64,000 nucleotides of DNA from Streptomyces hawaiiensis (GCF_004803895.1 NZ_CP021978.1:6076001-6140000), one strand, 5' to 3'; counted from the stretch's first letter, positions 33,724-43,261 are shown. The notes: generated by a model not told the origin, from the letters alone. Program-made: numbers and translations.

Positions 33724-35970
33724 GTGGCAGCCCTCGCCCGCTGGTGTGTCCAGCGCCGTCTGCTCAGCGTCCTGCTGTGGCTCCTCGCGTTCGCGGGGAT
33801 CGCCGCGGGCGCCGCCGTCGCCGGCACCACGTACTCGAACGACTACGAGGTCCCCGGCACCGAGTCGGGCCGCGCCACCGAGCTGCTGCACGAGGGCTTC
33901 CCGCAGCTCGGCGGGGACAGCGACACCGTCGTCTGGCACACCACGTCCGGCAGCGTCCGCGCGGCCGACGTCGAGCAGACGATGGCCCGCACCCTGGACC
34001 GGATCGAGAACCTCCCCGGCGTGGCCTCGGTCACCAGCCCCTACGACGGGCCGGGCACGGGCCGCATCAGCGCGGACGGCCGCACGGCGTACGCCTCGGT
34101 CACCTTCCACGACCAGGCCGAGGACATCGCCGAGGGCGAGGCGCGGGCCGTCGTCGACACCGCGAAGAGCGCCGAGACCGACGGGCTCCGGGTGGAGCTG
34201 GGCGGCAGCGCCGTCGCGCTCACCGAATCCTCCGGCGGGCACCTCGCCGAGATCGTCGGGGTGATCGTCGCCGCGGTGGTGCTGTTCCTCGCCTTCGGCT
34301 CGCTCGCCGCCTCCCTGCTGCCCATCGCCACCGCCCTGGTCGGCGTCGGCACCGCCTATGCCGGGATCGTGCTGCTCGGGCACGCCATGACCGTCGCCGA
34401 CTTCGCGCCCATGCTGGGCCTGCTGATCGGGCTCGGCGTCGGCATCGACTACGCGCTGTTCATCGTCACCAGACACCGGCGCGGGCTGAAACGCGGGCTG
34501 TCCGTCGCCGAGGCCGCCACGAACGCCGTCGCGACCACGGGACGCGCGGTCGTCTTCGCGGGTGCCACCGTTTGCATCGCCCTGCTCGGCATGCTGATCC
34601 TCCGGCTGAGCTTCCTCAACGGCGTCGCCGTCGCGGCCAGCCTCACCGTGATCCTCACCGTCGCCGCGTCCGTGACGCTGCTGCCCGCCCTGCTGTCCTT
34701 CATAGGCATGCGCGCGCTCAGCCGCCGTGAGCGCCGCCGCCTCGCGGAGCACGGGCCGCAACCCGAGCTGCCCACCGGCTTCGCCGCCCGCTGGTCGGCG
34801 TTCGTGGAGCGCCACCCCAAGGTGCTCGGCGCGGTCGCCCTGGCCGTCATGGCCGTCCTCGCACTGCCCACCTTCTCCCTGCACCTGGGCACCTCCGACC
34901 AGGGCAACGACCCCAGGACGGCCACCACCCGCCAGGCCTACGACCTGCTCGCCGACGGTTTCGGCCCGGGGGTCAACGGCCCGCTCACCCTCGTCACCGA
35001 GGTCGACGGCGCCGACGACAAGCTCGCCCTGGACAACCTCGACGGCACGCTCCGCACCACCGACGGCGTCGCCTCGGTGACCCCCGTGACCTTCGACTCC
35101 GGCGGCCACACCGCATACCTCACCGTCGTCCCCGAGTCCTCCCCGCAGTCGACGGACACCAGCGACCTCGTCGACCGGCTGCGCGGCGATGTGCTGCCGC
35201 GCGCCGAGGCGGGCACCTCGCTCGATGTGCAGGTGGGCGGCATGACGGCCGGCTACGACGACTTCGCCGACGTCATCGTCTCCAAGCTGCCGGTGTTCGT
35301 CGGGGTCGTCATCGGCCTGGGCTGTCTGCTGCTCCTGCTCGCCTTCCGGTCCGTCGGCATCCCGCTGAAGGCCGCCGCGATGAACGTCGCCGCCGTCGCC
35401 TCCGCCTTCGGGGTGGTGGTCGCGATCTTCCAGTGGGGCTGGGGCAGCGAACTGCTCGGCCTCGGCAGCGCGGGGCCCATCGAGCCCTTCCTGCCCGTGA
35501 TCATGGTGTCGGTGCTCTTCGGCCTCTCCATGGACTACCAGGTCTTCCTGGTCAGCCGGATGTACGAGGAGTGGCTGGAGACCGGCGACAACCGGCGGGC
35601 CGTGCGCGTCGGACTCGCCGAGACCAGCCGGGTCATCAACTCGGCGGCGGTCATCATGATCTCCGTCTTCCTGGCCTTCGTGCTCAGCGGCGACCGGGTG
35701 ATCGCCATGTTCGGCATCGCCCTGGCCGCCGCCGTCGCCCTGGACGCCTTCGTCCTGCGCACGCTCCTCGTCCCGGCCCTGATGCACCTGCTCGGCGGCG
35801 CCAACTGGTGGCTGCCCCGCTGGCTGGACAAGCGCATGCCGCGCGTCAGCATCGAGCCGCCCGAGAGCCGCGCCGCCCATGAGAGGCTGGCCGCCGCGAC
35901 GGACGCCGAGGTGGCGGACGTCCTGGCGGAGGAGGAGCGGCAGCGGGATGTACGCGATATCCCTGGGTGA
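33724..35970 (+). CDS. MMPL/RND-family transporter
   Basis: A 748-residue membrane transporter of the MMPL subfamily of RND pumps, which move lipids or hydrophobic drugs. Two similar halves each have a membrane helix, a large extracytoplasmic loop, and five to six helices. The proton-relay region appears in the first half as LLIGLGVGIDYALFIV and in the second as VLFGLSMDYQVFLVSRMYEEW, with the conserved Asp-Tyr pair in each. The start GTG at 33724 has CGGGAGC ten bases upstream. The last helices are followed by a charged cytoplasmic tail. It ends inside the start of the next gene, overlapping by 23 bases. No lipid-synthesis genes are nearby. Confidence 0.93.
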   Translation: MAALARWCVQRRLLSVLLWLLAFAGIAAGAAVAGTTYSNDYEVPGTESGRATELLHEGFPQLGGDSDTVVWHTTSGSVRAADVEQTMARTLDRIENLPGVASVTSPYDGPGTGRISADGRTAYASVTFHDQAEDIAEGEARAVVDTAKSAETDGLRVELGGSAVALTESSGGHLAEIVGVIVAAVVLFLAFGSLAASLLPIATALVGVGTAYAGIVLLGHAMTVADFAPMLGLLIGLGVGIDYALFIVTRHRRGLKRGLSVAEAATNAVATTGRAVVFAGATVCIALLGMLILRLSFLNGVAVAASLTVILTVAASVTLLPALLSFIGMRALSRRERRRLAEHGPQPELPTGFAARWSAFVERHPKVLGAVALAVMAVLALPTFSLHLGTSDQGNDPRTATTRQAYDLLADGFGPGVNGPLTLVTEVDGADDKLALDNLDGTLRTTDGVASVTPVTFDSGGHTAYLTVVPESSPQSTDTSDLVDRLRGDVLPRAEAGTSLDVQVGGMTAGYDDFADVIVSKLPVFVGVVIGLGCLLLLLAFRSVGIPLKAAAMNVAAVASAFGVVVAIFQWGWGSELLGLGSAGPIEPFLPVIMVSVLFGLSMDYQVFLVSRMYEEWLETGDNRRAVRVGLAETSRVINSAAVIMISVFLAFVLSGDRVIAMFGIALAAAVALDAFVLRTLLVPALMHLLGGANWWLPRWLDKRMPRVSIEPPESRAAHERLAAATDAEVADVLAEEERQRDVRDIPG

Positions 35971-36520
35971 CGGCGCCGAGCTGAGGCCCCTGGAGCCCTG
36001 GCACGCCGGGGAGTTCCTGGCGCACCTGGAGCGGGGGCGGGAGTTCATCGGCCGGTACATCCCGTTCGGGACGACCGAGACGGACCTGCTCTCGGCCCGG
36101 GCGAAGCTCCAGCGCTACGCCGACATGCGCGCCGCCGACACGGGGTCCCTGCACGGCCTGTGGCTGGAGGGGACGCTGGTGGGCGGAGTGCTGTTCCTGA
36201 ACTTCGACGCGGCGACCGGAAACTGCGAGGTCGGCTGCTGGCTGGAGCCGGCCGCGACGGGCCGGGGACTGGTCACGCGCGCGATGCGGGTCCTCATCGA
36301 CTGGGCCGTCGAGGAACGCGGCATCCACCGCGTCGAGTGGGTCGCCGCCTCCGGCAATCGGGCGAGTCTCAACGTGGCGCGGCGGCTCGGGATGACCCGT
36401 GACGGTGTACGACGTGAGGCCCACCCCTATGGTGGCGTACGGCACGATCTCGAAGTCTGGTCGGTGCTGGCGCCCGAGTGGCGCGCCACACGCGCGCGTG
36501 CCGCTCACAACGATCATTAA
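35948..36520 (+). CDS. GNAT acetyltransferase (RimJ/RimL type)
   Basis: A 190-residue acetyltransferase of the GNAT fold. The first strands are LRPLEPWHAGEFL, the acetyl-CoA loop is WLEPAATGRGLVTRAM, and the closing region is RVEWVAASGNRASLNVARRLGM, as in ribosomal-protein and aminoglycoside N-acetyltransferases. The ATG at 35948 lies inside the end of the MMPL gene, with GGAGGAG nine bases upstream. The substrate is unknown. The overlap suggests the two genes are translated from one message. Confidence 0.88.
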   Translation: MYAISLGDGAELRPLEPWHAGEFLAHLERGREFIGRYIPFGTTETDLLSARAKLQRYADMRAADTGSLHGLWLEGTLVGGVLFLNFDAATGNCEVGCWLEPAATGRGLVTRAMRVLIDWAVEERGIHRVEWVAASGNRASLNVARRLGMTRDGVRREAHPYGGVRHDLEVWSVLAPEWRATRARAAHNDH

Positions 36521-36555
36521 GAGACTTCTCAGACAGCGACCCTACGGTGCGAAAC

Positions 36556-37092
36556 ATGGCAACGAACGCAGTGGACGAGACCGAGGCCACCAAGGCCACG
36601 ACCGACGAGAAGGCGGTGGACACCACCAAGTCCGACGAGGTGCCCCAGGCCGAGGTCCCGGCCGCGGCCGAGGATGCGCCGATCAAGGAGGAGAGCCCCT
36701 CCGGCGTCGGCCAGGGCGCCGCCGCCGTGGTCTCCGCCGCACTGGGCGTCGTCTCGCTCACCGGCAGCTGGATCGGCACCGTGGCCTCCGCCCGCCAGAA
36801 CCTCATCGGTCAGCTGGAGACCGCGCAGAACGCGGGCGTGGCCCAGCAGATCCAGGCGGTCTACGGCGACGCCTGGCAGACCACCGCCCTGTGGGGCGGC
36901 CTGTTCGCGCTGATCGCGCTGGTCGTCGGCGTCGTGACGCTCGCCCGGCCCGCGTTCGGCACGCCGGGCAGGATCCAGGCCCCCTGGATCAAGTCCGTCG
37001 CCTGGGCGGGAGTCGCGCTCGGCGTCATCGGCCTGTTCCTGGCCGTCCTCAAGTACACCGACGTCCTGCTCGGACTGCCGTCCGCGAGCTGA
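36556..37092 (+). CDS. three-helix membrane protein with acidic N-terminus
   Basis: A 178-residue protein. The first 50 residues are hydrophilic and rich in Glu, Lys and Thr (DETEATKATTDEKAV). Three hydrophobic segments follow (around residues 55-75, 113-134 and 149-172), with a polar loop (RQNLIGQLETAQNAG) between the first two. There is no recognisable enzyme motif. The ATG at 36556 lacks a clear ribosome site; an in-frame GTG lies three codons upstream, and TACGGT nearby could be a -10, so the message may be leaderless. A very long stem-loop follows. Function is unknown. Confidence 0.75.
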   Translation: MATNAVDETEATKATTDEKAVDTTKSDEVPQAEVPAAAEDAPIKEESPSGVGQGAAAVVSAALGVVSLTGSWIGTVASARQNLIGQLETAQNAGVAQQIQAVYGDAWQTTALWGGLFALIALVVGVVTLARPAFGTPGRIQAPWIKSVAWAGVALGVIGLFLAVLKYTDVLLGLPSAS

Positions 37093-37105
37093 GAGCGCGC
37101 AGGTC

Positions 37106-37161
37106 CTGAGGGGCCTCAGGCGGTTCCGTAAGCACCTTACGGAGCCCCTGAGGCCCCTCAG
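37106..37161. terminator. very long 26-bp stem-loop
   Basis: The arms (26-27 bases) pair almost completely around a three-base loop, beginning CTGAGGGGCCTCAGG and ending CCCCTGAGGCCCCTCAG. The stem starts 13 bases after the preceding stop codon. It is the longest hairpin in the window and is a very stable terminator or RNA-end protector. Confidence 0.8.
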
Positions 37162-37290
37162 CCGCGTCTAAGGCCCCTCCCGGCGCCGAAGATGCGGAAC
37201 TCTCCCGATGTGGCGGCCCCACCCGGTGGACGAGAGTGAAGTCATCGCGGAGGAACACTCCGTGACCGGCCTCTCCTCAAGGGACACACC

Positions 37291-37476
37291 ATGTACGAGT
37301 ACGAGCTCCAGCAGACGCGCACCTCCGACCTCCTGCGCCGGGCCGACCACGAGCGCCTGGTCCGCGAGGCCGCCCGGGCCCGCCGCGCGGCCCGCCACGA
37401 AGCGAGCGCAGACTCCGCCGAGCACGAAAGCCATAGCCGCCGCTTCCGCCGGCTCCGGTCCGCCCGGACCGCGTGA
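37291..37476 (+). CDS. 61-aa basic helical small protein
   Basis: A 61-residue protein, MYEYELQQTRTSDLLRRAD at its start and Arg/Ala/His-rich after that (RAARHEA, RRFRRLRSART). The pattern is typical of a single long helix and of many small Streptomyces proteins with the MYEYEL start. AAGGGACAC lies just before the ATG. No known function. It precedes the LuxR regulator on the same strand, but its own terminator-like hairpin lies upstream, not between. Confidence 0.65.
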   Translation: MYEYELQQTRTSDLLRRADHERLVREAARARRAARHEASADSAEHESHSRRFRRLRSARTA

Positions 37477-37616
37477 AGACCGGGGCGGGACCGGCCGCGG
37501 GCGTGGCCGTCCGGGGAGCAGCGGTCGTCGTTCGCACGGGAACGGCGGCCGCTGCTCCGGCTGTTCGTCGGAAAACCGGTGCCGCGCCGTCGGACCCGCA
37601 TGCGATGCTCGGGGCC

Positions 37617-40600
37617 GTGGAGACCAGGTCCGTCAGCCCCGTGTTCGTCGGCCGTGCCGAGGAACTGGGCACGCTGCACGACGCGCTCGTCCGCGCCCGC
37701 GAGGGCGAGCCGCAGGCGCTGCTCATCGGCGGGGAGGCCGGAGTCGGCAAGACCCGCCTGGTCGAGGAGTTCACCGCCGCCGCCCGCCGCCGCGGGGCGG
37801 TGGTCGCACTCGGCGGCTGCGTGGAGATCGGCGCCGACGGGCTGCCCTTCGCCCCCTTCTCCACCGCACTGCGCGCCCTGCGCCGCGAACTCCCCGGTGA
37901 GCTGACCGCCGCGGCCGCCGGCCAGGAGGAGGAACTGGCGCGGCTGCTGCCCGAGCTGGGCGAGTCGAGGACCGGACGGCACGACGAGGACGGCATGGCC
38001 CGCCTCTTCGAGCTCACCGCCCGCCTGCTGGAGCGGGTCGCCGCCGAGCACACCGTCGTGCTCGCCCTGGAGGATCTGCACTGGGCCGACGCCTCCACCC
38101 GTCATCTGCTCTCCTACCTCTTCCGCACCCTGCGCACCGGCCGCCTCGTCGTCCTCGCCACCTACCGCTCCGACGACATCCACCGCCGCCACCCGCTCAG
38201 GCCCCTGCTCGCCGAACTCGACCGGCTCCGCACGATCCGCCGCCTCGAACTCGCCCGCTTCAACCGCGACGAGGTGGGCCGCCAGGTCGCCGGGATCCTC
38301 GCCCAGGAACCCGAGCCGGACCAGGTCGACGCGATCTTCGAACGCTCCGACGGCAACGCCTTCTTCGTCGAGGAACTCGCCGTCGCCGCCCACGAGGGCT
38401 GTCGGACGGGCCTGGCCGACTCCCTGCGCGACCTGCTGCTCGTCCGCGTGGAAGGGCTGCCGGAATCCGCCCAGCAGGTCGCCCGGATCGTCGCCGAGGG
38501 CGGCTCCACCGTCGAGTACCGGTTGCTGTCCGCCGTCGCCCGGCTCGCCGAGGACGATCTCATCGAGGCCCTGCGGGCCGCCGTGAACGCCAGCATCCTC
38601 GCCCCCGCACCCGGCGGCGACGGCTACCGTTTCCGCCACTCCCTGGTCCGCGAGGCCGTCAGCGACGACCTTCTCCCCGGCGAACGCTCCCGCCTCAACC
38701 GCCGCTACGCCGAAGCACTGGAGAGCGACCCGGCCCTCGTCCCCGCCGACCAGCGGGCGACGCGCCTGGCCAGCTACTGGTACCACGCCCACGACGCCGC
38801 CAAGGCCCTGCCCGCCGTCCTCGAAGCCTCCGTCGAGGCCCGCCGGCGCCACGCCTACTCCGAGCAACTGCGGCTTCTGGAACGGGCGATGGAGCTGTGG
38901 GACGCCGCCCCCGACGATGTACGCCGGACCCTGCGCCCCGTCGACTACGCCGAGGTCTACCCGCCCTGCGGCTGCGACCCCGCCACCACCCCGCTGCGCT
39001 ATCTGGACCTGCTGGCCGAGGCGGCCGTCGCCGGACGGCTCTGCGGAGAGCGCGAACGGGCCCTGAAGATCACCAAGCGGGCACTGCGCCTGCTGGACGA
39101 CGAGGACGACTCCCTGCGCACCGCCTGGTTCTGGATCCAGCGCTCCCGGCTGGTGCAGCGGCTCGCCCGGGGCGACGGCTGGAAGGAGATCGCCACCGCG
39201 CAGGACCTGGTCCGCGGCCTGCCGCCGTCCGAGGTGCACGCCGAGGTGCTGGCCACGGTCGCGCACTGGTCGATGCTCCGCGAGCCCGGCCCGGAGGCCC
39301 TGACGGCCGCCGAGCGGGCCGTGGAGTACGCGCGCATGGTGGGCGCCGACGAGATCGAGTCCAACGCCCGGCTCACCCTCGGCGGACTCATGGTCGAGGC
39401 CGGGCAGATCGAAGCCGGGCTCGCCCACCTGTACGAGGTCAGGGACGAAGTGGTGGCCCGTGGTCTCGCGGCCGTCGTGGGGCGCAGCCATGTGAACCTG
39501 CCCTCCACCCTGGAAGGCATCGGGCGCTCCGAAGAGGCCGTGGACATCCTGCGCGAGGGCCTGCGGCTCACCTGCAGGATGCGACTGACCGAGTCCGAGG
39601 GCTGGGTCCGGGGCAACCTCGCCGAGTCGCTCATCTCCCTGGGCCGCTGGGACGAGGCCGCCGAGGCGGCCGTCAGCGCCCAGCGGCACGGGCAGACGGC
39701 CGCGCCCTACGGAGCCGGCGCCAACAGCCTGGCGTTCCTCGCACTCGCCCGGGGCCAGGTGCCCGAGGCCGCCCGCCATCTCGCCGAGGCCCGCGCCTCC
39801 TACGGCCCGCACGACCCCATGCCGCAGCACGACCTGCCGATCTCCTGCCTCACCATCGCCGTCGCCGCCGCCGAGGGCCGCCTGGCCGACGCCCGCGCCG
39901 AACTGGCCCGCACCCTGGAGTCCGGCTTCCCGCTCGGCACCCAGCGCTACGCCTGGCCGCTGCTGCTCCAAGCGGCCACCGCCGAGGCCGACGCCCGGGC
40001 CCTGCCCGCCGCCCGTGACGGCCGCGAGCAGGTCCTGGACGGCATCTTCGGCACCGTCAAGCGCCTCACCACCCACGCCCCCGTCTGGCTCGCCCACGAA
40101 CAGTGGGTCCGCGCCGAACTGCACCGCGCCGAGGGCCGGAGCGCCCCGGACACCTGGTCGGAGGTGGTCACCGCCTTCGAACCCCTGGGCCGGCCCTACG
40201 ACCTCGCCCGCGTCCGGTACCGCCTGGCCGAGTCCCTGCTGACGTGCGGCGGCGAGGACGAGCGCGAGCGTGCCACGGAACTGCTCCGCCTCGCCCACAC
40301 CGTCGCCCGGCACCTCGGCGCCCGGCCGCTCGCCGACGCCGCCACCGCGCTCGGCCGGCGTGCCCGCCTCCCGCTCACCCCCGCCGCGGAGCCCGGCCCC
40401 GGGCCGGCCGACCCCGTCGAGGCCCTCGGCCTCACCAGCCGGGAACGGGACGTGCTGCGCCTGGTCGCCGCCGGCCACACCAACCGCCGCATCGCGCAGG
40501 AGCTGTTCATCTCGCCGAAGACCGCGAGCGTGCACGTCTCCAACATCCTGGGCAAGCTCGGTGTCTCCGGGCGGGGCGAGGCCGCGGCGGTGGCGCACCG

Positions 40601-40649
40601 GCTGGGGCTGTTCCCGGCCGAAATGCTCATGCCCGGCCCGGCGGGCTGA
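37617..40649 (+). CDS. LuxR-family AAA regulator (large STAND-type)
   Basis: A 1010-residue transcription factor. An AAA/STAND ATPase domain starts with the FVGRAEELGTL motif. Walker A is GGEAGVGKTRL (residues 38-48) and Walker B has LALEDLHWADA (near residue 150). A long middle region contains tetratricopeptide-like helices (about 470-900). The C-terminal LuxR helix-turn-helix starts at about residue 939 (LTSRERDVLRLVAAG) and runs to AHRLGL. Such regulators often sense a ligand and multimerise on DNA. The target is unknown. The GTG at 37617 starts directly before TRSVSPVFVGR; an ATG at 37605 and a GTG at 37473 are alternatives. There is no strong ribosome site. Confidence 0.9.
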   Translation: METRSVSPVFVGRAEELGTLHDALVRAREGEPQALLIGGEAGVGKTRLVEEFTAAARRRGAVVALGGCVEIGADGLPFAPFSTALRALRRELPGELTAAAAGQEEELARLLPELGESRTGRHDEDGMARLFELTARLLERVAAEHTVVLALEDLHWADASTRHLLSYLFRTLRTGRLVVLATYRSDDIHRRHPLRPLLAELDRLRTIRRLELARFNRDEVGRQVAGILAQEPEPDQVDAIFERSDGNAFFVEELAVAAHEGCRTGLADSLRDLLLVRVEGLPESAQQVARIVAEGGSTVEYRLLSAVARLAEDDLIEALRAAVNASILAPAPGGDGYRFRHSLVREAVSDDLLPGERSRLNRRYAEALESDPALVPADQRATRLASYWYHAHDAAKALPAVLEASVEARRRHAYSEQLRLLERAMELWDAAPDDVRRTLRPVDYAEVYPPCGCDPATTPLRYLDLLAEAAVAGRLCGERERALKITKRALRLLDDEDDSLRTAWFWIQRSRLVQRLARGDGWKEIATAQDLVRGLPPSEVHAEVLATVAHWSMLREPGPEALTAAERAVEYARMVGADEIESNARLTLGGLMVEAGQIEAGLAHLYEVRDEVVARGLAAVVGRSHVNLPSTLEGIGRSEEAVDILREGLRLTCRMRLTESEGWVRGNLAESLISLGRWDEAAEAAVSAQRHGQTAAPYGAGANSLAFLALARGQVPEAARHLAEARASYGPHDPMPQHDLPISCLTIAVAAAEGRLADARAELARTLESGFPLGTQRYAWPLLLQAATAEADARALPAARDGREQVLDGIFGTVKRLTTHAPVWLAHEQWVRAELHRAEGRSAPDTWSEVVTAFEPLGRPYDLARVRYRLAESLLTCGGEDERERATELLRLAHTVARHLGARPLADAATALGRRARLPLTPAAEPGPGPADPVEALGLTSRERDVLRLVAAGHTNRRIAQELFISPKTASVHVSNILGKLGVSGRGEAAAVAHRLGLFPAEMLMPGPAG

Positions 40650-40699
40650 GGCATACGCTGGAAAGGACGTCGCGGATCCCGCGGCCCAGGGAGGCTCCG

Positions 40700-40876
40700 T
40701 TGTTCAACGTGTTCGAGGAACTGTTCTCGCCCGGGCGCAAGCACACCCGCGACGAGCAGAACCGCCTGGAACTGACCCGTGAGGACGTCGGGGACGGCGA
40801 CCCCGGACGCGGGCCGATAGACCTGGCGTCCGGGAAGGTCGTCGTACGCCCGTCCGGCGAGGAGCCCGAGCACTGA
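40700..40876 (+). CDS. 58-aa DUF6191-like small protein
   Basis: A 58-residue protein beginning LFNVFEELFSPGRKHTRDE and rich in charged residues. It looks to me like the DUF6191 family, recalled from other Streptomyces. The start is the TTG at 40700: GGGAGGC lies three to eight bases before it, and no ATG or GTG fits the frame. This TTG start explains why a simple search would miss it. It lies 50 bases after the LuxR gene and may be co-transcribed with it. Function is unknown. Confidence 0.7.
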   Translation: MFNVFEELFSPGRKHTRDEQNRLELTREDVGDGDPGRGPIDLASGKVVVRPSGEEPEH

Positions 40877-40889
40877 CTCCCCGCGGGCC

Positions 40890-42059
40890 CTAGCTCACCC
40901 GCAGCTCCAGGATCCGGTCGTCCCCGTCCTTCGGGCTGCCCCGGCCGTCCGTGTTGCTGGTCACCAGCCACAGCCGGTCGCCGCCCGCCGGCACCACCGT
41001 GCGCAGCCGGCCGTACTCGCCCTCCAGGAAGGCCTGCGGCTCGGCCGAGGCCTCGGTGCCGTTCAGCGGGATGCGCCACAGCCGCTTGCCGCGCAGGCCC
41101 GCCATCCAGATCGACCCCTCGGCGTGGGCGATGCCGCTGGGGGAGGCCTCGGCCGTGCTCCACTGGTCGATCGGGTTGTGGAACTGCGAGTCGTCGGACT
41201 CGCCCTCGGCCTCCGGCCAGCCGTAGTTGTCACCCGGCTTGATCGCGTTGAGCTCGTCCCAGGTGTCCTGGCCGAACTCCGAGGCGAACAGCCGCTGCTT
41301 TCCGTCCCAGGCGAGGCCCTGCACATTGCGGTGGCCGTAGGAGTACACCGGCGAGTCCGGGAACGGGTTGCCCGGCGCCGGCTCGCCCTCCGGGGTCAGG
41401 CGCAGGATCTTGCCGCCCATGGAGTCCTTGTCCTGGGACAGGCCGGTCTCGCCGCTCTCGCCCGTGCCCACGTACAGCATCTTGTCGGGGCCGAACTCGA
41501 TGCGGCCACCGTTGTGGATGAAGCCCTTGGGGATGCCCTTGAAGACCGTGTCGGGCGCGCCGAGCTGCTCGCCGGAGGGCTTCTGCTCGTTGTAGATCAT
41601 GCGGACGACGCGGTTGTCGGAGGCAGAGGTGAAGTAGGCGTAGACCATGTGGTCCGAGGCGTAGTCGGGGGACAGGGCGATGCCGAGGAGGCCGCCCTCG
41701 CCGGCCGCCGAGACCCCCGGCACCTCGCCCAGTTCGGTCTTCCTGCCGGTCTTCTCGTCGACTCGGAGGATCGTCCCGTCGTCCCGGGAGGCGACGAGCA
41801 GGCCGCCGCCCGGCAGCGGAGCGAGACCCCAGGGGGACTCCAGGCCCTCGGCGACGGTGCGCACCACCTTCACCGAGCCCCGGGCGGGAGGTGTCTCCTC
41901 GGCGGCCTGCCGCGGCGGCGTGGACGACCCCGGCGCCGTACGGCTCGGTGAGGTGCTCTCGTCCTCGCCGGACGATCCTCCGCCGTCGGAGGAGCAGCCG
42001 GCCGTCAGCAGGAGCGCGGCGGCCAGCACGGTCGGGACGGCTCGACGTGGCACGATCAT
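40890..42059 (-). CDS. lipoprotein glucose/sorbosone dehydrogenase-like (PQQ-type beta-propeller)
   Basis: A 389-residue extracellular lipoprotein. The signal begins MIVPRRAVPTVL with a lipobox LLTAGC at Cys22, then a Ser/Gly/Thr-rich linker. The beta-propeller matches the GSDH family of PQQ-dependent soluble sugar dehydrogenases: LESPWGLAPLPGG, GEGGLLGIALSPDY, FIHNGGRIEFGPD, SYGHRNVQGLAWD and FGQDTWDELNAIKPGDNYGWP. The PQQ-contact residues in the last two (HRN, DxxN) are kept. The ATG at 42059 has GAAGGGA upstream; a longer reading from 42098 is disfavoured. No PQQ synthesis gene is here. The exact sugar is unknown. Confidence 0.9.
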   Translation of the reverse strand: MIVPRRAVPTVLAAALLLTAGCSSDGGGSSGEDESTSPSRTAPGSSTPPRQAAEETPPARGSVKVVRTVAEGLESPWGLAPLPGGGLLVASRDDGTILRVDEKTGRKTELGEVPGVSAAGEGGLLGIALSPDYASDHMVYAYFTSASDNRVVRMIYNEQKPSGEQLGAPDTVFKGIPKGFIHNGGRIEFGPDKMLYVGTGESGETGLSQDKDSMGGKILRLTPEGEPAPGNPFPDSPVYSYGHRNVQGLAWDGKQRLFASEFGQDTWDELNAIKPGDNYGWPEAEGESDDSQFHNPIDQWSTAEASPSGIAHAEGSIWMAGLRGKRLWRIPLNGTEASAEPQAFLEGEYGRLRTVVPAGGDRLWLVTSNTDGRGSPKDGDDRILELRVS

Positions 42060-42185
42060 GGTCCCTTCGACGGGGCAGGTCCTCTCCCTGTCATACACCG
42101 CTCGCGGCTCCCAGGTTCCCGATCACGCAACGCCGAACCAGGAACAAGGGGTTTGCCCGAAACGCACCGGAGGCGGAACCGGGGC

Positions 42186-43184
42186 TCAGTCCCACGACCC
42201 CTGGGCGGGCGGCAGCTTCGCTATCTCCCTGAGATCGTCGGGGGTCAGTCGCAGTGCCGCCGCGGCCGTGTTCTCCGTGACCCAGCGCTCCTGCTTCGTA
42301 CCCGGCACCGGGACCACGTGCGGGCCCTGGGCCAGCACCCACGCGAGGGCGACCTGGGCGGGCGTGACGTCCGTGCCGTGCCGGCGGGCCACCCGGCGCA
42401 GTCCCGCGACGACCGGCTGGTTCGCGGCCATCATCTCGGCGGTGAAGCGGGGGTGCCGGGCGCGCGGGTCGTCCGCCTCGAAGCCCGCGCCGGGCCGCAG
42501 CCTGCCGGTCAGGAAGCCGTTGCCCAGCGGCATCGCGGCGAGGAAACCCACGCCCCGCGTCCGGCACCACGGCAGCAGGGTCTCCAGCGCCTCCGGCGAC
42601 CACACCGACAGCTCCGCCTGCACCGCGCTCACCGGGAAGACCTGCTGCACCCGCTCCAGCTGGCGGATCGTCCCGTCGTGCAGCCGGGCCCCGGACCGGC
42701 GGCCGGCCCGCGCCCCCACCGCGCACAGGCCGAGCGCCCGTACCTTCCCGGCCTGGACGAGCTCCGCCATCGCGCCCCAGGTCTCCTCCACCGGCACCTC
42801 GGGGTCGGCCCGGTGCAGCTGGTAGAGGTCGATGACGTCCGTCTGGAGCCGCCGCAGCGACGCGTCGCAGGCCCGCTTCACATACCCGGGGCGGCCGTTG
42901 GCGACGATGTGCTGGTCGCCCACGAGCAGCCCGACCTTCGTCGACACGAACGCGTCGGACCGCCGCTCCTTCAACGCCCGCCCCACCAGGAGCTCGTTGG
43001 TGAAGGGGCCGTACATGTCGGCCGTGTCCAGCAGGGACGCGCCCAGGTCGAGCGCCCGGTGCACCGCCCTGAGCGACTCGTCGCCGCGCCGCCTCGACGC
43101 GCTGTAGGCCCAGCTCATCGGCATGCACCCGAGTCCGACGGCCCCCACCGCGAGCGCCGCCGCGCCGATCGTCCTGCGCTCCAC
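42186..43184 (-). CDS. aldo/keto reductase
   Basis: A 332-residue TIM-barrel oxidoreductase. The catalytic tetrad residues are visible: Asp and Tyr in LDTADMYGPF (about residue 53), Lys in FVSTKVGL, and His in LYQLHRADPE. The NADPH-binding C-terminal region has PVPGTKQERWVTEN, with the loop GFLAAMPLGNGFL. The GTG at 43184 has GGAGGGT upstream; a longer reading from 43238 is disfavoured. The AKR is divergent from the hydroxyacid dehydrogenase with a 77-base gap that would hold both promoters. The substrate is unknown. Confidence 0.9.
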   Translation of the reverse strand: MERRTIGAAALAVGAVGLGCMPMSWAYSASRRRGDESLRAVHRALDLGASLLDTADMYGPFTNELLVGRALKERRSDAFVSTKVGLLVGDQHIVANGRPGYVKRACDASLRRLQTDVIDLYQLHRADPEVPVEETWGAMAELVQAGKVRALGLCAVGARAGRRSGARLHDGTIRQLERVQQVFPVSAVQAELSVWSPEALETLLPWCRTRGVGFLAAMPLGNGFLTGRLRPGAGFEADDPRARHPRFTAEMMAANQPVVAGLRRVARRHGTDVTPAQVALAWVLAQGPHVVPVPGTKQERWVTENTAAAALRLTPDDLREIAKLPPAQGSWD

Positions 43185-43261
43185 CTGGTCGTGACCCTCC
43201 CTGTTCGAGCCACCCCAACCTAACCTCTGCCGTCGCACGCTCCTGACATAGCCTCCAGAGC

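Noticed and set aside
33685..36060. 791-codon minus-strand open frame over the MMPL gene
   Set aside because: Antisense shadow; the MMPL reading has helices and duplicated DY motifs.
37242..40598. 1118-codon open frame on the minus strand
   Set aside because: It is antisense to the AAA-LuxR gene, whose motifs are clear. Its translation is low-complexity Gly/Ala/Arg with no domains, as expected when GC-rich codons are read backwards.
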